Assembly: GCA_932521035.1 (NCBI GenBank)
Contig: OW051495.1
Coordinates: 10,664,001-10,728,000, forward strand
Reading direction: 5' to 3'
Length of the DNA: 64,000 bases
From: Oscheius dolichura
Lineage: Eukaryota > Nematoda > Chromadorea > Rhabditida > Rhabditidae
Part shown: positions 47,054 through 60,002 of the stretch, in pieces
Numbering within the stretch: position 1 is the stretch's first letter
Layout: every line of letters begins with the position of its first letter
Translations under genes and position numbers: made by a program
Notes under the pieces: generated by a model
The model's input: only the letters and a program-made list of their open reading frames with translations
Database searches by the model: none
What the model was told of the DNA's origin: nothing

Positions 47054-47552
47054 TTATAAAAGTAGAAGGGAAATGACGAATCGAATAGAGAAATGCAGCA
47101 ACGTCGAACAGGATACGCAGCAAAGGGTACGCGATGGCATGTTATTTTTAGTAAAACGAAAAAGAAAAAATTGTAAAGTCGGAAAAGCGAGTTCCATCTA
47201 AGAATCTGGTGAATTACTGTTTCAGTTACCGACATATAAATATCTTTCCCACAAAAGAAGACAGGAGCAATCATGATTTCCTTGGACGATCTGTAGGTGA
47301 TCCCGTGTTTTACTGACGTATACTATTTAGACACCGCCAATGGTGCCACGTTATAGAGCCAAATCTCGTCAGAAATCACATTTATGACTCATAGTCACCA
47401 TCCCGAAAGGAAATGGAAAAAAACGAGCCAGTTGTTTAAACATACGGTGCCCTCTATAATAAGGCAGTTGATCAAACTGGTGAGCAGTGCCAGCTTTAGC
47501 CTGGCTGCGCCGTTCTATATTTCCAATTCTCCCCCACAATCATCTTTCAGAC

Positions 47553-48959
47553 ATGAAGTCCTTCGTCGTCGTTTTGGCCTTAATATCGCTCGTTGGAGCA
47601 CATCCTCATAAGCGTCAAGTCTCCTCCGTGGGAGTCTACAGCGGTCAGAATGCTGTAATTCAGTGACTTGTAATTGAAATAGTTTTTTTTGTAGAATGTT
47701 GCTGCTCAACAGCTCGTTCAAAAGCTTCCCTTCCTTCAAGGTGTCAACCGCCAGGGACAAGAGGAATTCTTCTCCCTTATTACCAACATGAACACTCCGC
47801 GAAACCAAATTGAAGCTTCTTTGGATAGCTGGGCACAGAAATACAATGTCCAGGTTGGTTACAGTAGTGCCCTCGAAATTTCTCCCCTTTTTAGAGCCAA
47901 TGGACCACATTCAAGACCCAATATGAAGCCCAAAAAACTGAGCTTATCGCCGCTTTGAGAGATTTTGTCGGAAAGCTGCCTGCCGCTTTCGACCAGATCA
48001 TACAAAACGGCGAGAATAAGGCAATAGTACAAAAGATTTGTGAGATACTGTGGAAGATTTCAGTCGATCAGTGGACAAGAGGCTCTCAATAAGGACGCTT
48101 CTCTTTTCTCTAGCTTGACGGAAAATGTTGGAAATGCCATCCAGAAGTTTGCCAGCTTCCTCTTCGGTGACAAGAATTCAACAAGCACTGGTGGTAATCC
48201 TTGGGGAGGAAACAACAACGGTGGAACCCCCGGAAATGGAGTATTCCCAGGCGGAAACAACAACAATGTAGGGGCTCTTTTAGAAAAGTGGACGATAGTT
48301 TTAGGGTGGTAACAATAATGGAGGATTCCCTGGCAACAATAATGGAGGATTCCCTGGTAACAATAATGGAGGATTCCCTGGCAACAATAATGGAGGATTC
48401 CCTGGTAACAATAATGGAGGATTCCCTGGTAACAATAATGGCGGATTCCCTGGAAATCAAAACGTTCGACTTCTTACTACGAAAGATAAAACTGTTTCAG
48501 GGTGGCTTCCCCGGAAACAACAATGGAGGATTCCCTGGAAATAATAACGGAGGATTCCCGGGTAATACCAACGGAGGATCCTCTGGCAACCAAAATGTTT
48601 GAACAGTCGCTCGAAAAAAATGGGCATCTTTTCAGGGAGGCTTCCCTGGAAGCAACAATGGGGGATCTAACGGTGGTTTCCCCGGAAACAACAACGGCCA
48701 ATTCGGTGCTAACGGTGGCTTCCCCGGGCAGTTTGGAGGAAATAATAATAACAACAATCAATTTGGCGGTTTCCAAATTCCTGGACAACAGGGAACTAAT
48801 TTCGGACAAGTAGGTCTATAATTGCTTTGGTATAAGTCGTTAAATTTAGAATAACAATGGTAGATCAATGGGAGGAGGAGCTGGACAGGCGAGTTTTTAC
48901 CCCAATTCGCCCTTAACGAAATATTTTAGTTCACTCAAAATGGATTCAGCCGCTTCTAA
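47553..48959 (+). CDS. SXP/RAL-2 (DUF148) secreted protein with Gly/Asn repeat tail
   Basis: The signal peptide MKSFVVVLALISLVGAHPHK is followed by a helical DUF148/SXP-RAL-2-type domain: REEFFSLITNMN-like sequence, RNQIEASLDSWAQKYNVQSQ and helices to FASFLFGDKN. Family members are nematode-specific secreted proteins, some being helminth antigens. The C-terminal half is a tandem repeat of GGFPGNNN, interrupted by short introns that each fall between Asn and GG (NNN or NQN, then GGFPG). It ends QFTQNGFSRF. The last intron begins GC rather than GT (after GGACAG at about 48890) and ends TTTTAG. The ATG follows a CTTTCAG acceptor. Confidence 0.82.
48310..48465 (+). repeat. 24-base tandem repeat encoding GFPGNNNG
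   Basis: About six nearly identical 24-base units (CCTGGTAACAATAATGGAGG plus ATTC, with CCTGGC variants) lie inside the SXP/RAL-2 gene; looser copies continue to about 48760. The unit length is a multiple of three, so copy-number change keeps the frame. Confidence 0.9.
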
Positions 48960-49399
48960 TTGTGATACTAATAAAACTGTTCTTGTGATTTTATTTGTCA
49001 TTTATTGCTTACTTTTGCTGTAGCAATTGAACAACACTTGGGAATCGCCGAAGTTTTTTAGGACTACTCCCAAAGGAGAACGAGTTACGCGGTTTCAAAC
49101 AAGGATTTTGATGTTGCTATCATGTTTACTTCTCGATCGAAGAACAGCTGCAAAAGTGTTTCAACTGATACGCTAGATTTTTCCAGTGGCATTGATGCCT
49201 CTGGAGAATTGAAGTGTCTGTCTGGGGGAGAGATTACCAAGCGCATTGACGAGAAACTTTTTTCTTAAAAAAAAGATGGGGTACCCTGCCCAGCGAACTC
49301 TTACAATACACATAGTACAGCGGGAGAGACGGCTGTTTTGACGGACAGGTTTCGCAGTTCTTCTCTTTTCTATCAACGGCAGCGCCTTTCTTTGTGACA

Positions 49400-50567
49400 A
49401 TGGGTCGACTCCTGCTGTTCTCTATCACTCTCGGACTCTATTGCGTTGCCGATGCCGTCAAATTTATGGATCAGGTCAGTGAGTAGAAGATCAAAGCATT
49501 CATAAGGTCAACACAGTTGTCATTAGCGTTTTAAATTATCATTTCTGAATGCCAGTCTTCCTTTGTAAGTCTTTCCCCCTCGCGACTTTGTTATCTCCTT
49601 TGCGTGCAAATAGAAACAGAAATCTTATAATTTTATGCAATTTCAGTTATCTAATTCGGCAGTCGAAGTACTTCACGGATCCCAGAGAACAAATACCGTC
49701 AGGCAATGCACGTGTAGTGAAATGGGGGACTGCTATGACAGTGGAAAACGGGAAGCACTCGACTGTTTCGAGCCCTGCTGGCAAAAGTTGGATGCTGTAA
49801 GTGTTTGTTTCTTTTGAGGTTAGGACAAAAGAAAAAGATTGATTAACGATGACGGGCGGCTGACAGTCTTCTCAGAGTCTGTCTCTGTAAGTTATGTTTA
49901 CAGGAAGGGGTGAGGGTATCGAGCAATCCGGCAGGCCTGAAGGGCTGCTTTGATCAAAGGAGGGGATTTATTGACGAGCTGGTAAATTGTTTCAAGATCC
50001 GTTTTAAAGCGTAAGAGAGCAAGGAAATTACCTAAATACACATTGAGGTGTGCTAACACTATTGATAAGGCAGAAAAAGTACGGGTGCATAAATATGATT
50101 ACGTCGAAATGGTCAACAAAGTTGAGGATGTTATCGAGAAGCAAATCAACAAATTTCTTCAAAGCGTAACCTCACACGTCGTCCGGGTAAGGATTTATTT
50201 GTGTCATCTATTTCAAGGCGTTATTTAGGATCTAATTGCAGCAGGAGCCAAATTGGGCCGATGTGTCAAGGAATGTTTTGTTGCCAAAAATCGGGATGGT
50301 TTTTGCTTTGATAAGAAGGGGTTTGTCTCAAATTTGTTGAGATTAATAATCCTTTTTTTCAGCTGCGAGCCGAACATTTCCGATAGGAATGCTAAAAATG
50401 CGATTCATCAGTGTGGAAAGCAGATCAATTGGAAAAAAGAAATTGGAGAACTGTGCAAATGTGCCAGCACCACGGGAGTATCGTAAGTTATATTTCTGTT
50501 GTGACTTTCAATTATTCTTTGCAGTGGAATTGGGGACTACTGCGGCATGCTCAACGTTATTGGTTGA
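49400..50567 (+). CDS. secreted cysteine-rich protein
   Basis: Seven exons (49400-49474, 49647-49796, 49904-50010, 50048-50186, 50229-50320, 50363-50482, 50525-50567) total 726 bases, giving 241 residues. The signal peptide is MGRLLLFSITLGLYCVADA. Cysteines recur in two similar halves: CTCSEMGDCYDS, DCFEPCW, GCFDQ, NCFKIRFKACAN, then GRCVKECFVA, GFCFDKKGCEP, QCGKQI, LCKCAS and DYCGM. The spacing suggests many disulfides and an internal duplication of a helical Cys-rich unit, perhaps of the type seen in nematode chondroitin proteoglycan CPG-4 domains; that link is a guess. No enzymatic motif is visible. Confidence 0.78.
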
Positions 50568-53500
50568 GATACGTTCCCTCATAATGAATATAACATTGCC
50601 GTGTATTTCTTGTCTCATAGTCCAAATTCGTTTCCGAATATTCGTCGGTTTGTCCTCACTTCCCAGCATAGAGCATTTGGCTCTATTTACCTGGGGGCAA
50701 ACATGGTAAAGACCAAAACAAAGCAAACAGTCAACAATTTGTAGAGAAAAATGGACAGCTAAAGGGGGAATGTTTGGATCAAACTTCGGTGAAATACTCA
50801 ACGGAGTGTTGCTGACAATGGGGATACACATACTTCAAAATAGGAACAAAGTGATCTTTATTCTCTCCTATAAAGATTACCGTACCCAGATGAAGAGATG
50901 ATCATTCAGCCGGCAGGAGGTACGCGTAGTCGGCCGGAAGATAGGGGGATGTCATGATTCGACGTCATTATACAGCGCAACTTAGTCATTCCCTGGTCCC
51001 ACGAAGAAGAAGAGAAAAGTCTAGACTAGGGGTCGGATTCTTTGAGCCAGACTCTAGGTCCACTTTCTGATTGCAGCCCCCTCATGAAACCTGGTGGAGA
51101 ATACTTTTTCTAAAGATTCTCCTCTTTCCCCGCCCTTTTCTTTATTTTCTTTCCTGTCGTGTGGGAGGGGGAGATCTTATTTAATGGATGGTGAAGCACT
51201 CAGTTGTTCCGTGCAGATATTCCACGCTCTATTATGCGTAAATCTAATCCTCTCCAATGGATGGGTCCATAAACGAATCTCTGGCATATACCGGCGGGTC
51301 GGCTATTCTCTACACTCTATCCGTTCCTCTTTGTCCGTCTTGTCTGTCAACGTCACCGGGAGATACTCCCCCCAGATATGTCTTCCACATTATCAGATTA
51401 GTCTCTATGTGGGAGGGAATATCGCCAGAACTGCAGCTGACATCCTTTGAAGTCTCTTCCCCTCTCCTTCCACTTCCTAGTCACATTCCTCTTTGCAGAG
51501 AATATACAACTCATTATAATGAATTTAGTCTCCTCTTTGCAGCGGTGATACCCATCCGGGAAGGGACGGGCCACAACAGAAAGGGTACAAACAAGTCGCG
51601 TCCTTATATTTGCCTCCTAATGAGGGTATCCTTATGCACTCGACGGGTGCTTTTTCCCAAACCTCAGTAATCGAATACCACCGCCACATTGCTTGTTAAA
51701 GTTCTCCTGGCCTGGCGCGCTCTTTGGTTCTCCTTGGCCCCCATTTCTGATGAATACTTACGCATATTCTTCAGAGAAGAGAGAGGAGGACCCCATCCAT
51801 TGAATATATCGCCATATAAGTCAAGGAGTAATCCTCTCCCCACTCCTCTCTTCCCATAAACCCTATATCAAGCGATTATTAATAGACGCGAGGGAGGGAA
51901 GCCCCCCCTATGAGTCTAAAGAGACTTTATTTGAGCCACGGATCAGCCTCGCTTGGTCTTTGTAGACGGGGTCGACATCTCTGCAGAGGACTACAACCCC
52001 CTTAAATTAATTCTCACCGCCTCCGTGACGATTTTAACGAAATTTAAGCGAAGAAACTCGTTTAAAGGAGCTTGTTATTGATCAGTCATTATATTTCAAT
52101 CTTCTACACTTTTTAATATGGTCATAAAATGTAGCAAACAGCCAAAATTTGGGGGTGGATGAGACGGCCAAAAACATCATCTGGTCCTTCATCCTTTAGG
52201 CGGACATTAGTTCAAGAAGGTGCGGCTTTTACTCATTCCGTTTTCTTCTGTTTGAGCTTTTTGACTCTTTCCATGTACCTTTTAAAGAACTGGGAGACTT
52301 TCGCTTTCTGGTCAGCTCTTTCTTCCTTTTTATCCAAACCGGGAATCCTCTGCTTCTTCCACATCGAACCATTCAAATTATGGAGTATTGTATCATTTTT
52401 CCGCACAAGGAAGCTGCATTCACGATCACAAATTAGTTTATTAACTTGCTCATAAATTTTTGCCCGCTACTTTTTGAGCTGAAAGAGAATTATTAAAGCG
52501 ATCCCATTTGTGCTATCCTTTAGATAAGTGGAAGTCATTTAGAATGAGTTATTGTGTAGCTTGCCCCCTTCTTCGCTTCTCCTCTTCCTTTTTAAAATTA
52601 CTACTCTTTCAAACCAACCTCACTCTCGAGTTTAATTGGTTTGTATCCTCGTAATTAAGTTCGAATTCCGGTGTACTGTGACCGTGAACTTCCTGGCTCC
52701 ATAAAGACTTTAGAAATGTGTTTGCTATTGATCACTGCTTATCCCGTTTAGCTCCCGTATCAGCTTCTTTTTTTTCTTTGCAAGGACCAAAATTTAATAC
52801 AAGACTATCAAGGGTCCCTCTAGTTCGTCTATTATCCAAGATGGAGATCTATGACGATACCGTCTCTAGCTCTCCCTGTTTACCAGTCTCCTTCTTTTTC
52901 TCGTTGTCCTTTCGGAGTAACTCACTTCCCCTCGGGTCCAATCTGTATCAGTGCATACAACTACAGACAGTATGAGTGCGGCTGTCCGGGGGCTGTCAAC
53001 TTCCTGTTTTAATTGGAAAGCCGATATATAAAATGGGGGAAAACACCAGGACGAAGACATAAAATGCTCTAATTAGATAAGGGGGAAATATTTTCCACGG
53101 TGGTAGTCCAGAGGACGCGTCCTTCCATTCTGTCGCTCTATGAAGATTAGAAATCTTGGCAAAAGCTTTTCATCCTCCCGCTCCCTATTCCTCAAAGTTA
53201 TTAGAACCAGTGCCTTGTTCTATCCTGGCCCCTGTCAAACTGCCTCTACCCCGAACTCTGATTCCACTTCTTCTCTCTCTCTCCCTCTCTCCCTCTTTCT
53301 CTCTCTCTCTCTCTCTCTAATTTGGGAAAGGATTTGTTGAACTTTCTCTCTTCCCATGAAAGTTGTGTTGATTCCTACGAAACCACCAGAAACGTGTGAA
53401 GTCCCTCCTCATAATTAATAGTCTCTTATCCCCCGTGTTCCGGGTACCCGACCGGGGAGCTCAATTATACGCTATCTCTCTTTTCATCCCTTCCCAGAAT

Positions 53501-54485
53501 GACTCTAACGTCAACGCTTAAATCAGGGGGGAGTTCCGCTTTGATTTATCGGTACGGCGGGGACGAGGCGGACGTTAGTCTCTGGTTGAAGACCCGCGAC
53601 TGCAAACTCCCACACTGGAATATTCACTTATCTCGATTACATTAGAAGGCTGACTGTCTCTATTCATTCCCCCGACCCCGCAAGTTTCACAAGTTCTGTT
53701 ATTTTCCGTCTGTTCCCTTTCGAGTGAATTCACCTATAAACGTCTCCGATCTCCTCCTCCTCGTCTTCTTCTCGAATGTGTCCCTCTTCCCCTTCATTGC
53801 TCCACATTTAAAACGAGAGTTCAATGGGGATCAGTTTATTTGAAATTTGACACGAAGATTATTGTGAATCTCTATAATTGGTGGTGCAGATAGGAGGGGG
53901 AATACCTCCGCCTCTCTCTCTCTCCTGCGCACAACATGTTTCTCTCACCCGTTATCAAATTTAAGCGCTATTCATGAGATTTCCCATCTTCAGAAATATT
54001 TTCAATTATTGTCTGTTCCTGTGCGGGCGGACAGTTGATCCTTTTCTGTTTTCAAAAATCCAGACAAAACAAATACAATTTTCAACACCTGAACATAAAA
54101 AAGAGAGTGATATCCGTTTTCTTAGTACAGGCTGGCTAACACATGTAAGTCCAGATAATCCGCCTGGTCCTGCCTTTAATGACCGCCGTCGACTATGCGT
54201 AAACATGACGGGAAACTATCATATTCCCACACAAAACGACCACAGATAAGTATGATATTTTGATTTACGTCGTTCGGGCTGGAGTGCAGGAGCTTTTCCA
54301 CAGGTTTGGCCTAAATTTATCCCTGCTTTCCCTTTTCATCCTCCTCTCTAATGTCCTTGCTTCCTTTTAGGAACGTCAAAAAGCTCCTTTCCAAAAAAAG
54401 CCTCTTCCGGTCCCACATTCTTTCTTCTATTTTTATCTCAAACAGCCCACATTCCACTTAACTATGATGCCTATTTTTCAGTGGT
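50568..54485. other. 3.9-kb pyrimidine-rich non-coding region
   Basis: No gene seen. Open frames here are short and Ser/Leu/Pro-rich because the plus strand is CT-rich. It probably contains the promoter and leader of the neuropeptide receptor at 54486. Confidence 0.5.
53271..53318 (+). repeat. (CT)n microsatellite
   Basis: An almost pure CT tract of about 48 bases with a few C or T interruptions. Confidence 0.9.
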
Positions 54486-56086
54486 ATGCTCAAGCTCAAT
54501 TCCTCCGTCCAGACTTGTGAAGTAGACCCGATAGAGATTGGCCTGTTCTGGAGAGATGGTAATGCTCCCTCCAGTCGTCACTTCCTCTTACATAATTAAT
54601 TCCAGTCCTGATTCTTCTCTACTCACTCGTCGGATTCTCAGCCGTTGTCGGGAATGTGGCCGTGATTTTAATTGTCATCTGCAAAAGGCCAATGCAAACA
54701 GTTCCCAATATTTTCATCTGCAGTCTCTCCCTTGCAAATATTGTGAGTTTTTGGCATCTTCTCTGGTTCACGACCTTATGATACTTCCAGATCATAGCGG
54801 CCAGCTCTTTATGGGCCACACCGATGTACTACTACTTGAAGACGTGGCTATGGGGAAATTCCATGTGTTACGTCGTCTACGCCGTTCAGGTGAGACCGTT
54901 TTGTCATCTTCCGAGCTAAACAGATTTCATGGTCCAGCTAATTTGAACGCTCTTTAAGAAAACAGAATTAGAACTCTATGGTTTCTCGAGTATTTTTGAG
55001 AAGCGTCTCGCTGCAAATAGAATTTTCAGGGGGCTTCCCTAATGTGGGTGTCATACACCCTGACAGCCCTGGCCATCGACCGCTACCGTATGGTGGTGTC
55101 GCCCTTCTGCCAGAGTATCTCCATCCAGTCCTGCTTCATGGTCATCCTCACCACGTGGTTCTTCTCCTTGATGATCCTCAGCCCCATGTTGTACCAGATT
55201 GTCTACGTAGAACTTCCTTGTCACCGGGTATGTGTTGTGTGTCTTGGCGCCTTATTAACAATTGGTCCCTTTCCAGTTCTGCTTCGAGGATTGGCGCCCA
55301 CACGATGAATATAGACTCTATTATGGGATCTTTGTCCTTCTAGTTAGAAGTGCCATACCCTTGGCAATAATTGCCTGGTGCAATTGGAGGATCGCCGCCC
55401 GCTTGGAGGCACAGAGAAAGAGATTCAGCTCTACAAATAGGTACTTTTTGGAGATAGGTCAACATGTTCCCCCTAATGACATTCGTTGCACCCGAACATA
55501 ACTGGCATCCGATTTCAGGCTGCGCCATACAGAAGTTTGCCGAAAACAGCGACTCCAGAATATCCTCAAGGGAATGGTTGTCATCTTCGCAGTTTCCAGT
55601 GTCCCGCTCGACGCATTCAATGTGATACAGGACTTTTCCATAGTTTGGAGGGTACGGCATTATAATTATAATGAAAACAAATGTTTTTAGCAAAAGATAG
55701 TCAGCGAAGAGTACGGTAACTTCTTCTTTCTCTTTTCGCACTGGCTGGCCATGTCCGGGACCCTTCTCAATCCTCTAATTTATGCCTATTGGAACGAAAA
55801 CTTCAGGAGACAGGTATTTTATATTTACTACTCTTTTTCCAAGGTACTAGGCTTATTTGTATTCTCTAAAAAATAAATTTATTTTGGAATGAGTTTTGAT
55901 GAAGCTCCTGTTAGAGGAAATATGGAAGTACTCGTCCAGTAAATCCAAAAATTTCAGGCAGCTCTGTTCATTGGCCGACAGAAGGCGTCTCTGACCGGCA
56001 TGATAGATACAATACTCTCCCACTCTAATGTGAATAAATCATCCAGACGCAGCAGCGAAGCTCTACGAGAACCGGTACCCATATGA
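54486..56086 (+). CDS. rhodopsin-class neuropeptide receptor-like GPCR
   Basis: Seven TM segments in order: VLILLYSLVGFSAVVGNVAV (TM1 with GN.AV), IFICSLSLANII (TM2), CYVVYAVQGASLMWVSYTLT with the DRYR motif after TM3 (AIDRYRMVVSPF), MVILTTWFFSLMILSPMLYQ (TM4), YYGIFVLLVRSAIPLAIIAW (TM5), GMVVIFAVSSVPLDAFNVIQ (TM6) and SGTLLNPLIYAYWNENFRRQ (TM7 with NPLIY). Conserved Cys in CYVV and in LPCHRFCFEDW can form the TM3-ECL2 disulfide. This is the NPY/FMRFamide-type receptor layout of nematode npr and frpr genes; the ligand is unknown. Start 54486 follows a TTTTCAG acceptor. An LN-S sequon is near the N-terminus. Confidence 0.92.
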
Positions 56087-56998
56087 GTATATTTCTCTCC
56101 CTCTTATCTGTGATAACTCTCTTCTAGTCCTAATAAATTGTTTCAACTCATCCCCTGTCTGTTGCCCTCGATGGTTTTTCGTCTAGCCCCCCCCCGTTGT
56201 CAGGCGACCCCATTGCGCCCTTGATTTCGCCCGCTTTTCCTTTTGTTGATCAGGATAGAAACACATCTAGCCGTCGGACGACACGCGTGCATTCGGGGAA
56301 GGACAAGAAACTGGATGATAGTGACAATCTGGAAAGATCTCGAAGGAGTTGACAATTTGTGAATTAAAAGACGACGGAAGGAAGCTGCTTCGTGGAGAGC
56401 TTCGTTTCCGGAGTGGCACCATTAGCATCTAAAACTTGATCTCGCAGCCGAGGAAGAACAGTTTTATGCTTGAGGGCAGCTTGACCTTGTGTTCTAGAAA
56501 TAAAAGGCAGAGTGATTTGAAAATAGCTGGATCATCTCATTCAAGGATCTCCACACGGCATTATGCGCAGTTCCTGGCAGGAACTGGAATAATCACTCAC
56601 TGGGAGGTCTCGCAACGCCTAAGAAGTCCTAAAGCGTTCGGCAGCAACCCCGAAACTATTTGATCTTCGATGCCGAAACTTGACAATTTTATTATTCTCC
56701 TACTCGCCTTTGTTTCAACTGGATAGCTCTCTCCCGCTAACGCCTAGTCCCGTTCCTGGCAGATCCGCGTTGCCCGCGGGACGGCCAACCTTTCCGCCAT
56801 CTCGCCCTATCCAGCCTTTCTCTATTGAACTTTCCCGAATTCCCATTTTGTCCTCTTCGCCATTCGCACACGCAGAGAGGGAACAGGAAGACGAAGAGGT
56901 TTCAATGACCAGTCTGACCTGGAAAGTGCTTGTTCTGTCCTTTTCCTTCGAAACCTGTCTCCCAATCCGTTAATCCTCGACTCTTCCGACCTTTAAAG
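56087..56998. other. intergenic, no gene seen
   Basis: Two open frames of 75 and 97 codons lack splice context or domain resemblance. An acceptor-like CTTTAAAG lies directly before the acyltransferase ATG. Confidence 0.5.
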
Positions 56999-59412
56999 AT
57001 GCTCCTGAGGATACAAGGTCTCCGAGGAGTTGCCATCATCTCCGTCTTGCTCTTCCATCTCTGGCCTTCCATATTTCCTAATGGCTACGTCGGTGTAGAC
57101 ATGTGAGCCAGTCCGTTCAATTCGAAGCCCCTTTTCTATTCAGGTTTTTCGTGATCTCCGGCTACCTGATGGCTATGATCTTCTCAAGGCATAAAAAGGT
57201 TACTCCCATGGCTATTCTCGATTTTTACTACAAACGGTACCGTTTTCTCTCCCCTTTTTTTAGCATGACGTCCAGAGTAAAGAGGATATTTCCCCTCTAC
57301 TATCTCGTCCTGCCCTTTACCTTCCTTGCTTCTCATTTACTTCTGGGCAAATCCTGGATCCCCGCAGTCAATCGTTTCGGTCTCTATTCTTTGGCACTGC
57401 TCAAGAATATGAGAACCATTTGGGACGGTGGAGATTATTTCCTAGCCGTAAGAGAACACATCGGTTATCCTAGCTAGACCCCTTTCAGTTCCACTCCTCC
57501 GGTAGCCAGAAGGATCCCTTCCTCCATTTGTGGTCGTTGGCAGTGGAGATTCAGTTCTACCTCATTGTTCCCTTCCTCTTTCTGATCATGAATTACTTCA
57601 AGCACAAATACCTCAAGATAACCTTCCTGGCTGTTCTTGGAGCCATCTCTTGTGGTCAATTCTACTACAGTAACCCTATCTTCTCTTTTAATTATTGTCT
57701 CTCTCGTCTCTGGCAATTTGGAACGGGTATGATTGGGTACTTCATCCAATTCCAAGAGAGTAACATATTGGAGCCTAAAGGTAAGAATAGACCAGAGAGT
57801 ATCAAAATTTCTTTAATAGACAAGCCTACAACATTAAACAAGGTAATCACAGTGACAAATGAGATGGCTACTTTCGCGGCAGCTATACCAATTGCCTTGA
57901 TTTTGGCACCCCATTCTATTTCATCCGAGATCATCCGCCCGTTGGCTACCTTCTCTTGTTTTCTGCTGATCGTTTTTGAGAATAACTTTTCAAAAAAGGT
58001 AAGAGTTTAACCGATTGGATTTATAAAGAGGTGTAGACCCTTACTGGAGATATCATGGTCTACATTGGAGACCTCTCCTACACTTTGTACCTCGTCCACT
58101 GGCCCGTTATCACCTTCTTCAATGGTTCTCATTCTGTACAATTCATTTTCGGTAAGCGTACGCTACTTTTCAGCTAGCCGTATAAATTCTAGCGCTCATT
58201 TTGGTAATTTCTGTGCTGATCCACACTTTCTATGAAGACATGTACCGCGCTTTCAAAATAAAGCAGACGTTACTCCTCCTCTTGGCTCTGGCCGTATTCA
58301 ACGCTTTGGTTTTCACTACCCTACTCTATTGTCCGTTTGTCCAAGGCGGTATTGAGAGATTGAAATCTGCTGAAGGTGAGCACGTACTCCTAGTACGAAT
58401 AATGTGGCAGCGTTTCAGTTGATGTGCATAGAAAAGCGGCCGTTGATAAGAATACAGTCTTCGCCGCTACTTCAGTTGCTACTGTAGCTAAAGGACGTTA
58501 CAATCCAGACTATTCTTCACGGTTTCGCACTTTCCAGCCACCTTGGGGTGTTTATGACTATCCGGTATGTTTTCATACTTTTTCCATTACCCGATATCCT
58601 TCCAGAACGGTACCGGGAAGAATAAGATAATGGTAGTCGGGAACAGCTACGCCCTGAACCAGGCTAACGTCATCCAGGAAGAGCTCAAAGGGAATTATAG
58701 CCAATTCCGACTGTTTACAGTGTTGGGTTAGTCTTTATGTCTCAACCGTAAACAAAAGTGCTTCAGGATTCCAAGCTCTCTATGACGAATTTATTCAAAA
58801 ACCGGCTGAAAAGTTCTACGGGCAGCACAACAAAGCTTATGAGATAATTGAGCAGTATCAGCCAGATTATTTGTTTATTGTGACAAGGTCAGTCTGCGGC
58901 TGTTTTTCTAGAGATATTTTTAGATATCAAATTCATCAAACACGCCAATTACGAGGAGAAGACATGACAAAGGATCTCCTCGTTCAGCAGTACAATAAGA
59001 ACCTTGCCATCCTTCAGAATTATGTCAAAAAGGGTATTTATGTCCAGGGTCCCACCCCGAATTACCCTCTCCTCCACATAAACAACTTCATCGACGCTCT
59101 AGTGGAAGGAAAAGATCTTCAGTCCTTTAATTTAAACAAGAAGGTGGGTTACTTTGGTTTCGAGTCCAATGACAACGGTTTCAGGATGCCGACGATGAGA
59201 TGTATTCCAGTTGGAGGCGCGTCCAAGCTATGGACTGCAAAAAGTGCCATGTTTATGACATCCTACCGGCCTTCTCGGATGGCGACAAGTACTTGGCATA
59301 CGATCCCGAAACGCTTCTGTCGTTCTTTGACAACGACATTCATTTTACTCTTGCTGGGCAAGAAAGACTACGAAGAATAATATACAGTCCGCTGGTAAAA
59401 GAACTCATCTAA
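56999..59412 (+). CDS. acyltransferase-3 / SGNH membrane O-acyltransferase 1
   Basis: OAC-family membrane protein. The start MLLRIQGLRGVAIISVLLFH has the R-x10-H motif of acyltransferase-3 enzymes (Arg9, His20), followed by GYVGVDMFFVISGYLMAM. About ten TM segments follow, with LHLWSLAVEIQFYLIVPFLF and SYTLYLVHWPV as further family blocks. A C-terminal SGNH-hydrolase-like domain has the nucleophile block VVGNSYALNQANVIQEE and ends with the catalytic-region block FFDNDIHFTLAGQERL. About 12 exons. The intron in the FYYKR-VKRIFPLYYL block sits at the same place in the paralogue at 60003. Substrates of nematode OACs are mostly unknown; some modify lipids, sugars or ascaroside-like molecules. Confidence 0.92.
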
Positions 59413-60002
59413 ACTTTTATGTAATGAAAAATATGACACGGGTGCCAAGTGCAATTCATTCGCAATATTCAATAAATTACTTTATGAGCGTCCTGTTTTT
59501 CCCTCTGTTAATTGATGATACATCAAGCACATCTTGGCCAAAAGAAACAGTCAACTCCTATGGCTGCTGGGAGTTGTTCTTTTGATTGACGAGCTGAGGA
59601 TAAAACCGGAAATTCAACATAGCTACATAGGAGTTGGAATATGAAAGTCCTAATTTGACCGGCTTGAGCGAATCCGGTGATCAGACCCGTTTTGTTCTGT
59701 CTCTAAATTTCAAGCTATAAAGAAACACCTAAACACTAGCAAACGGGTGAAGGCGACAGTAAACTCTAGGGTCACTTACCAGCATCTTTTGGGTTTTGCC
59801 AATTGTCCTAGATCAGGTATATTCTTTTCGGCCGCTTCAATGCCACAAGGAATTTTGTTCTCTGATTCGATCTTGCTAATGAATGATAAACCCCCTCGAT
59901 GGTTAATAACCCGTCGGAGGCATAGGTGGTCACCGAAGGCGATCCTTCATTTTGGATCTTTTCATTGTCCCTTTTTACTAGCCGCATATTATTCTCTTTT
60001 CA
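59413..60002. other. spacer between the two acyltransferase genes
   Basis: AATAAA at about 59471 ends gene 1. The rest looks non-coding. Confidence 0.5.

Noticed and set aside
48110-48460. Minus-strand repeat protein opposite the SXP/RAL-2 tail
   Set aside because: It is the antisense of the 24-base tandem repeat, which is open in several frames because its length is a multiple of three.
48310-48465. A CRISPR-like array
   Set aside because: The units are contiguous coding repeats with no spacers, in a eukaryotic exon.
51094-51670. Overlapping plus-strand frames of 118 and 137 codons in the pyrimidine-rich region
   Set aside because: Residue composition (Ser, Leu, Pro, Cys) follows from CT-rich DNA; no exon structure and no domain.
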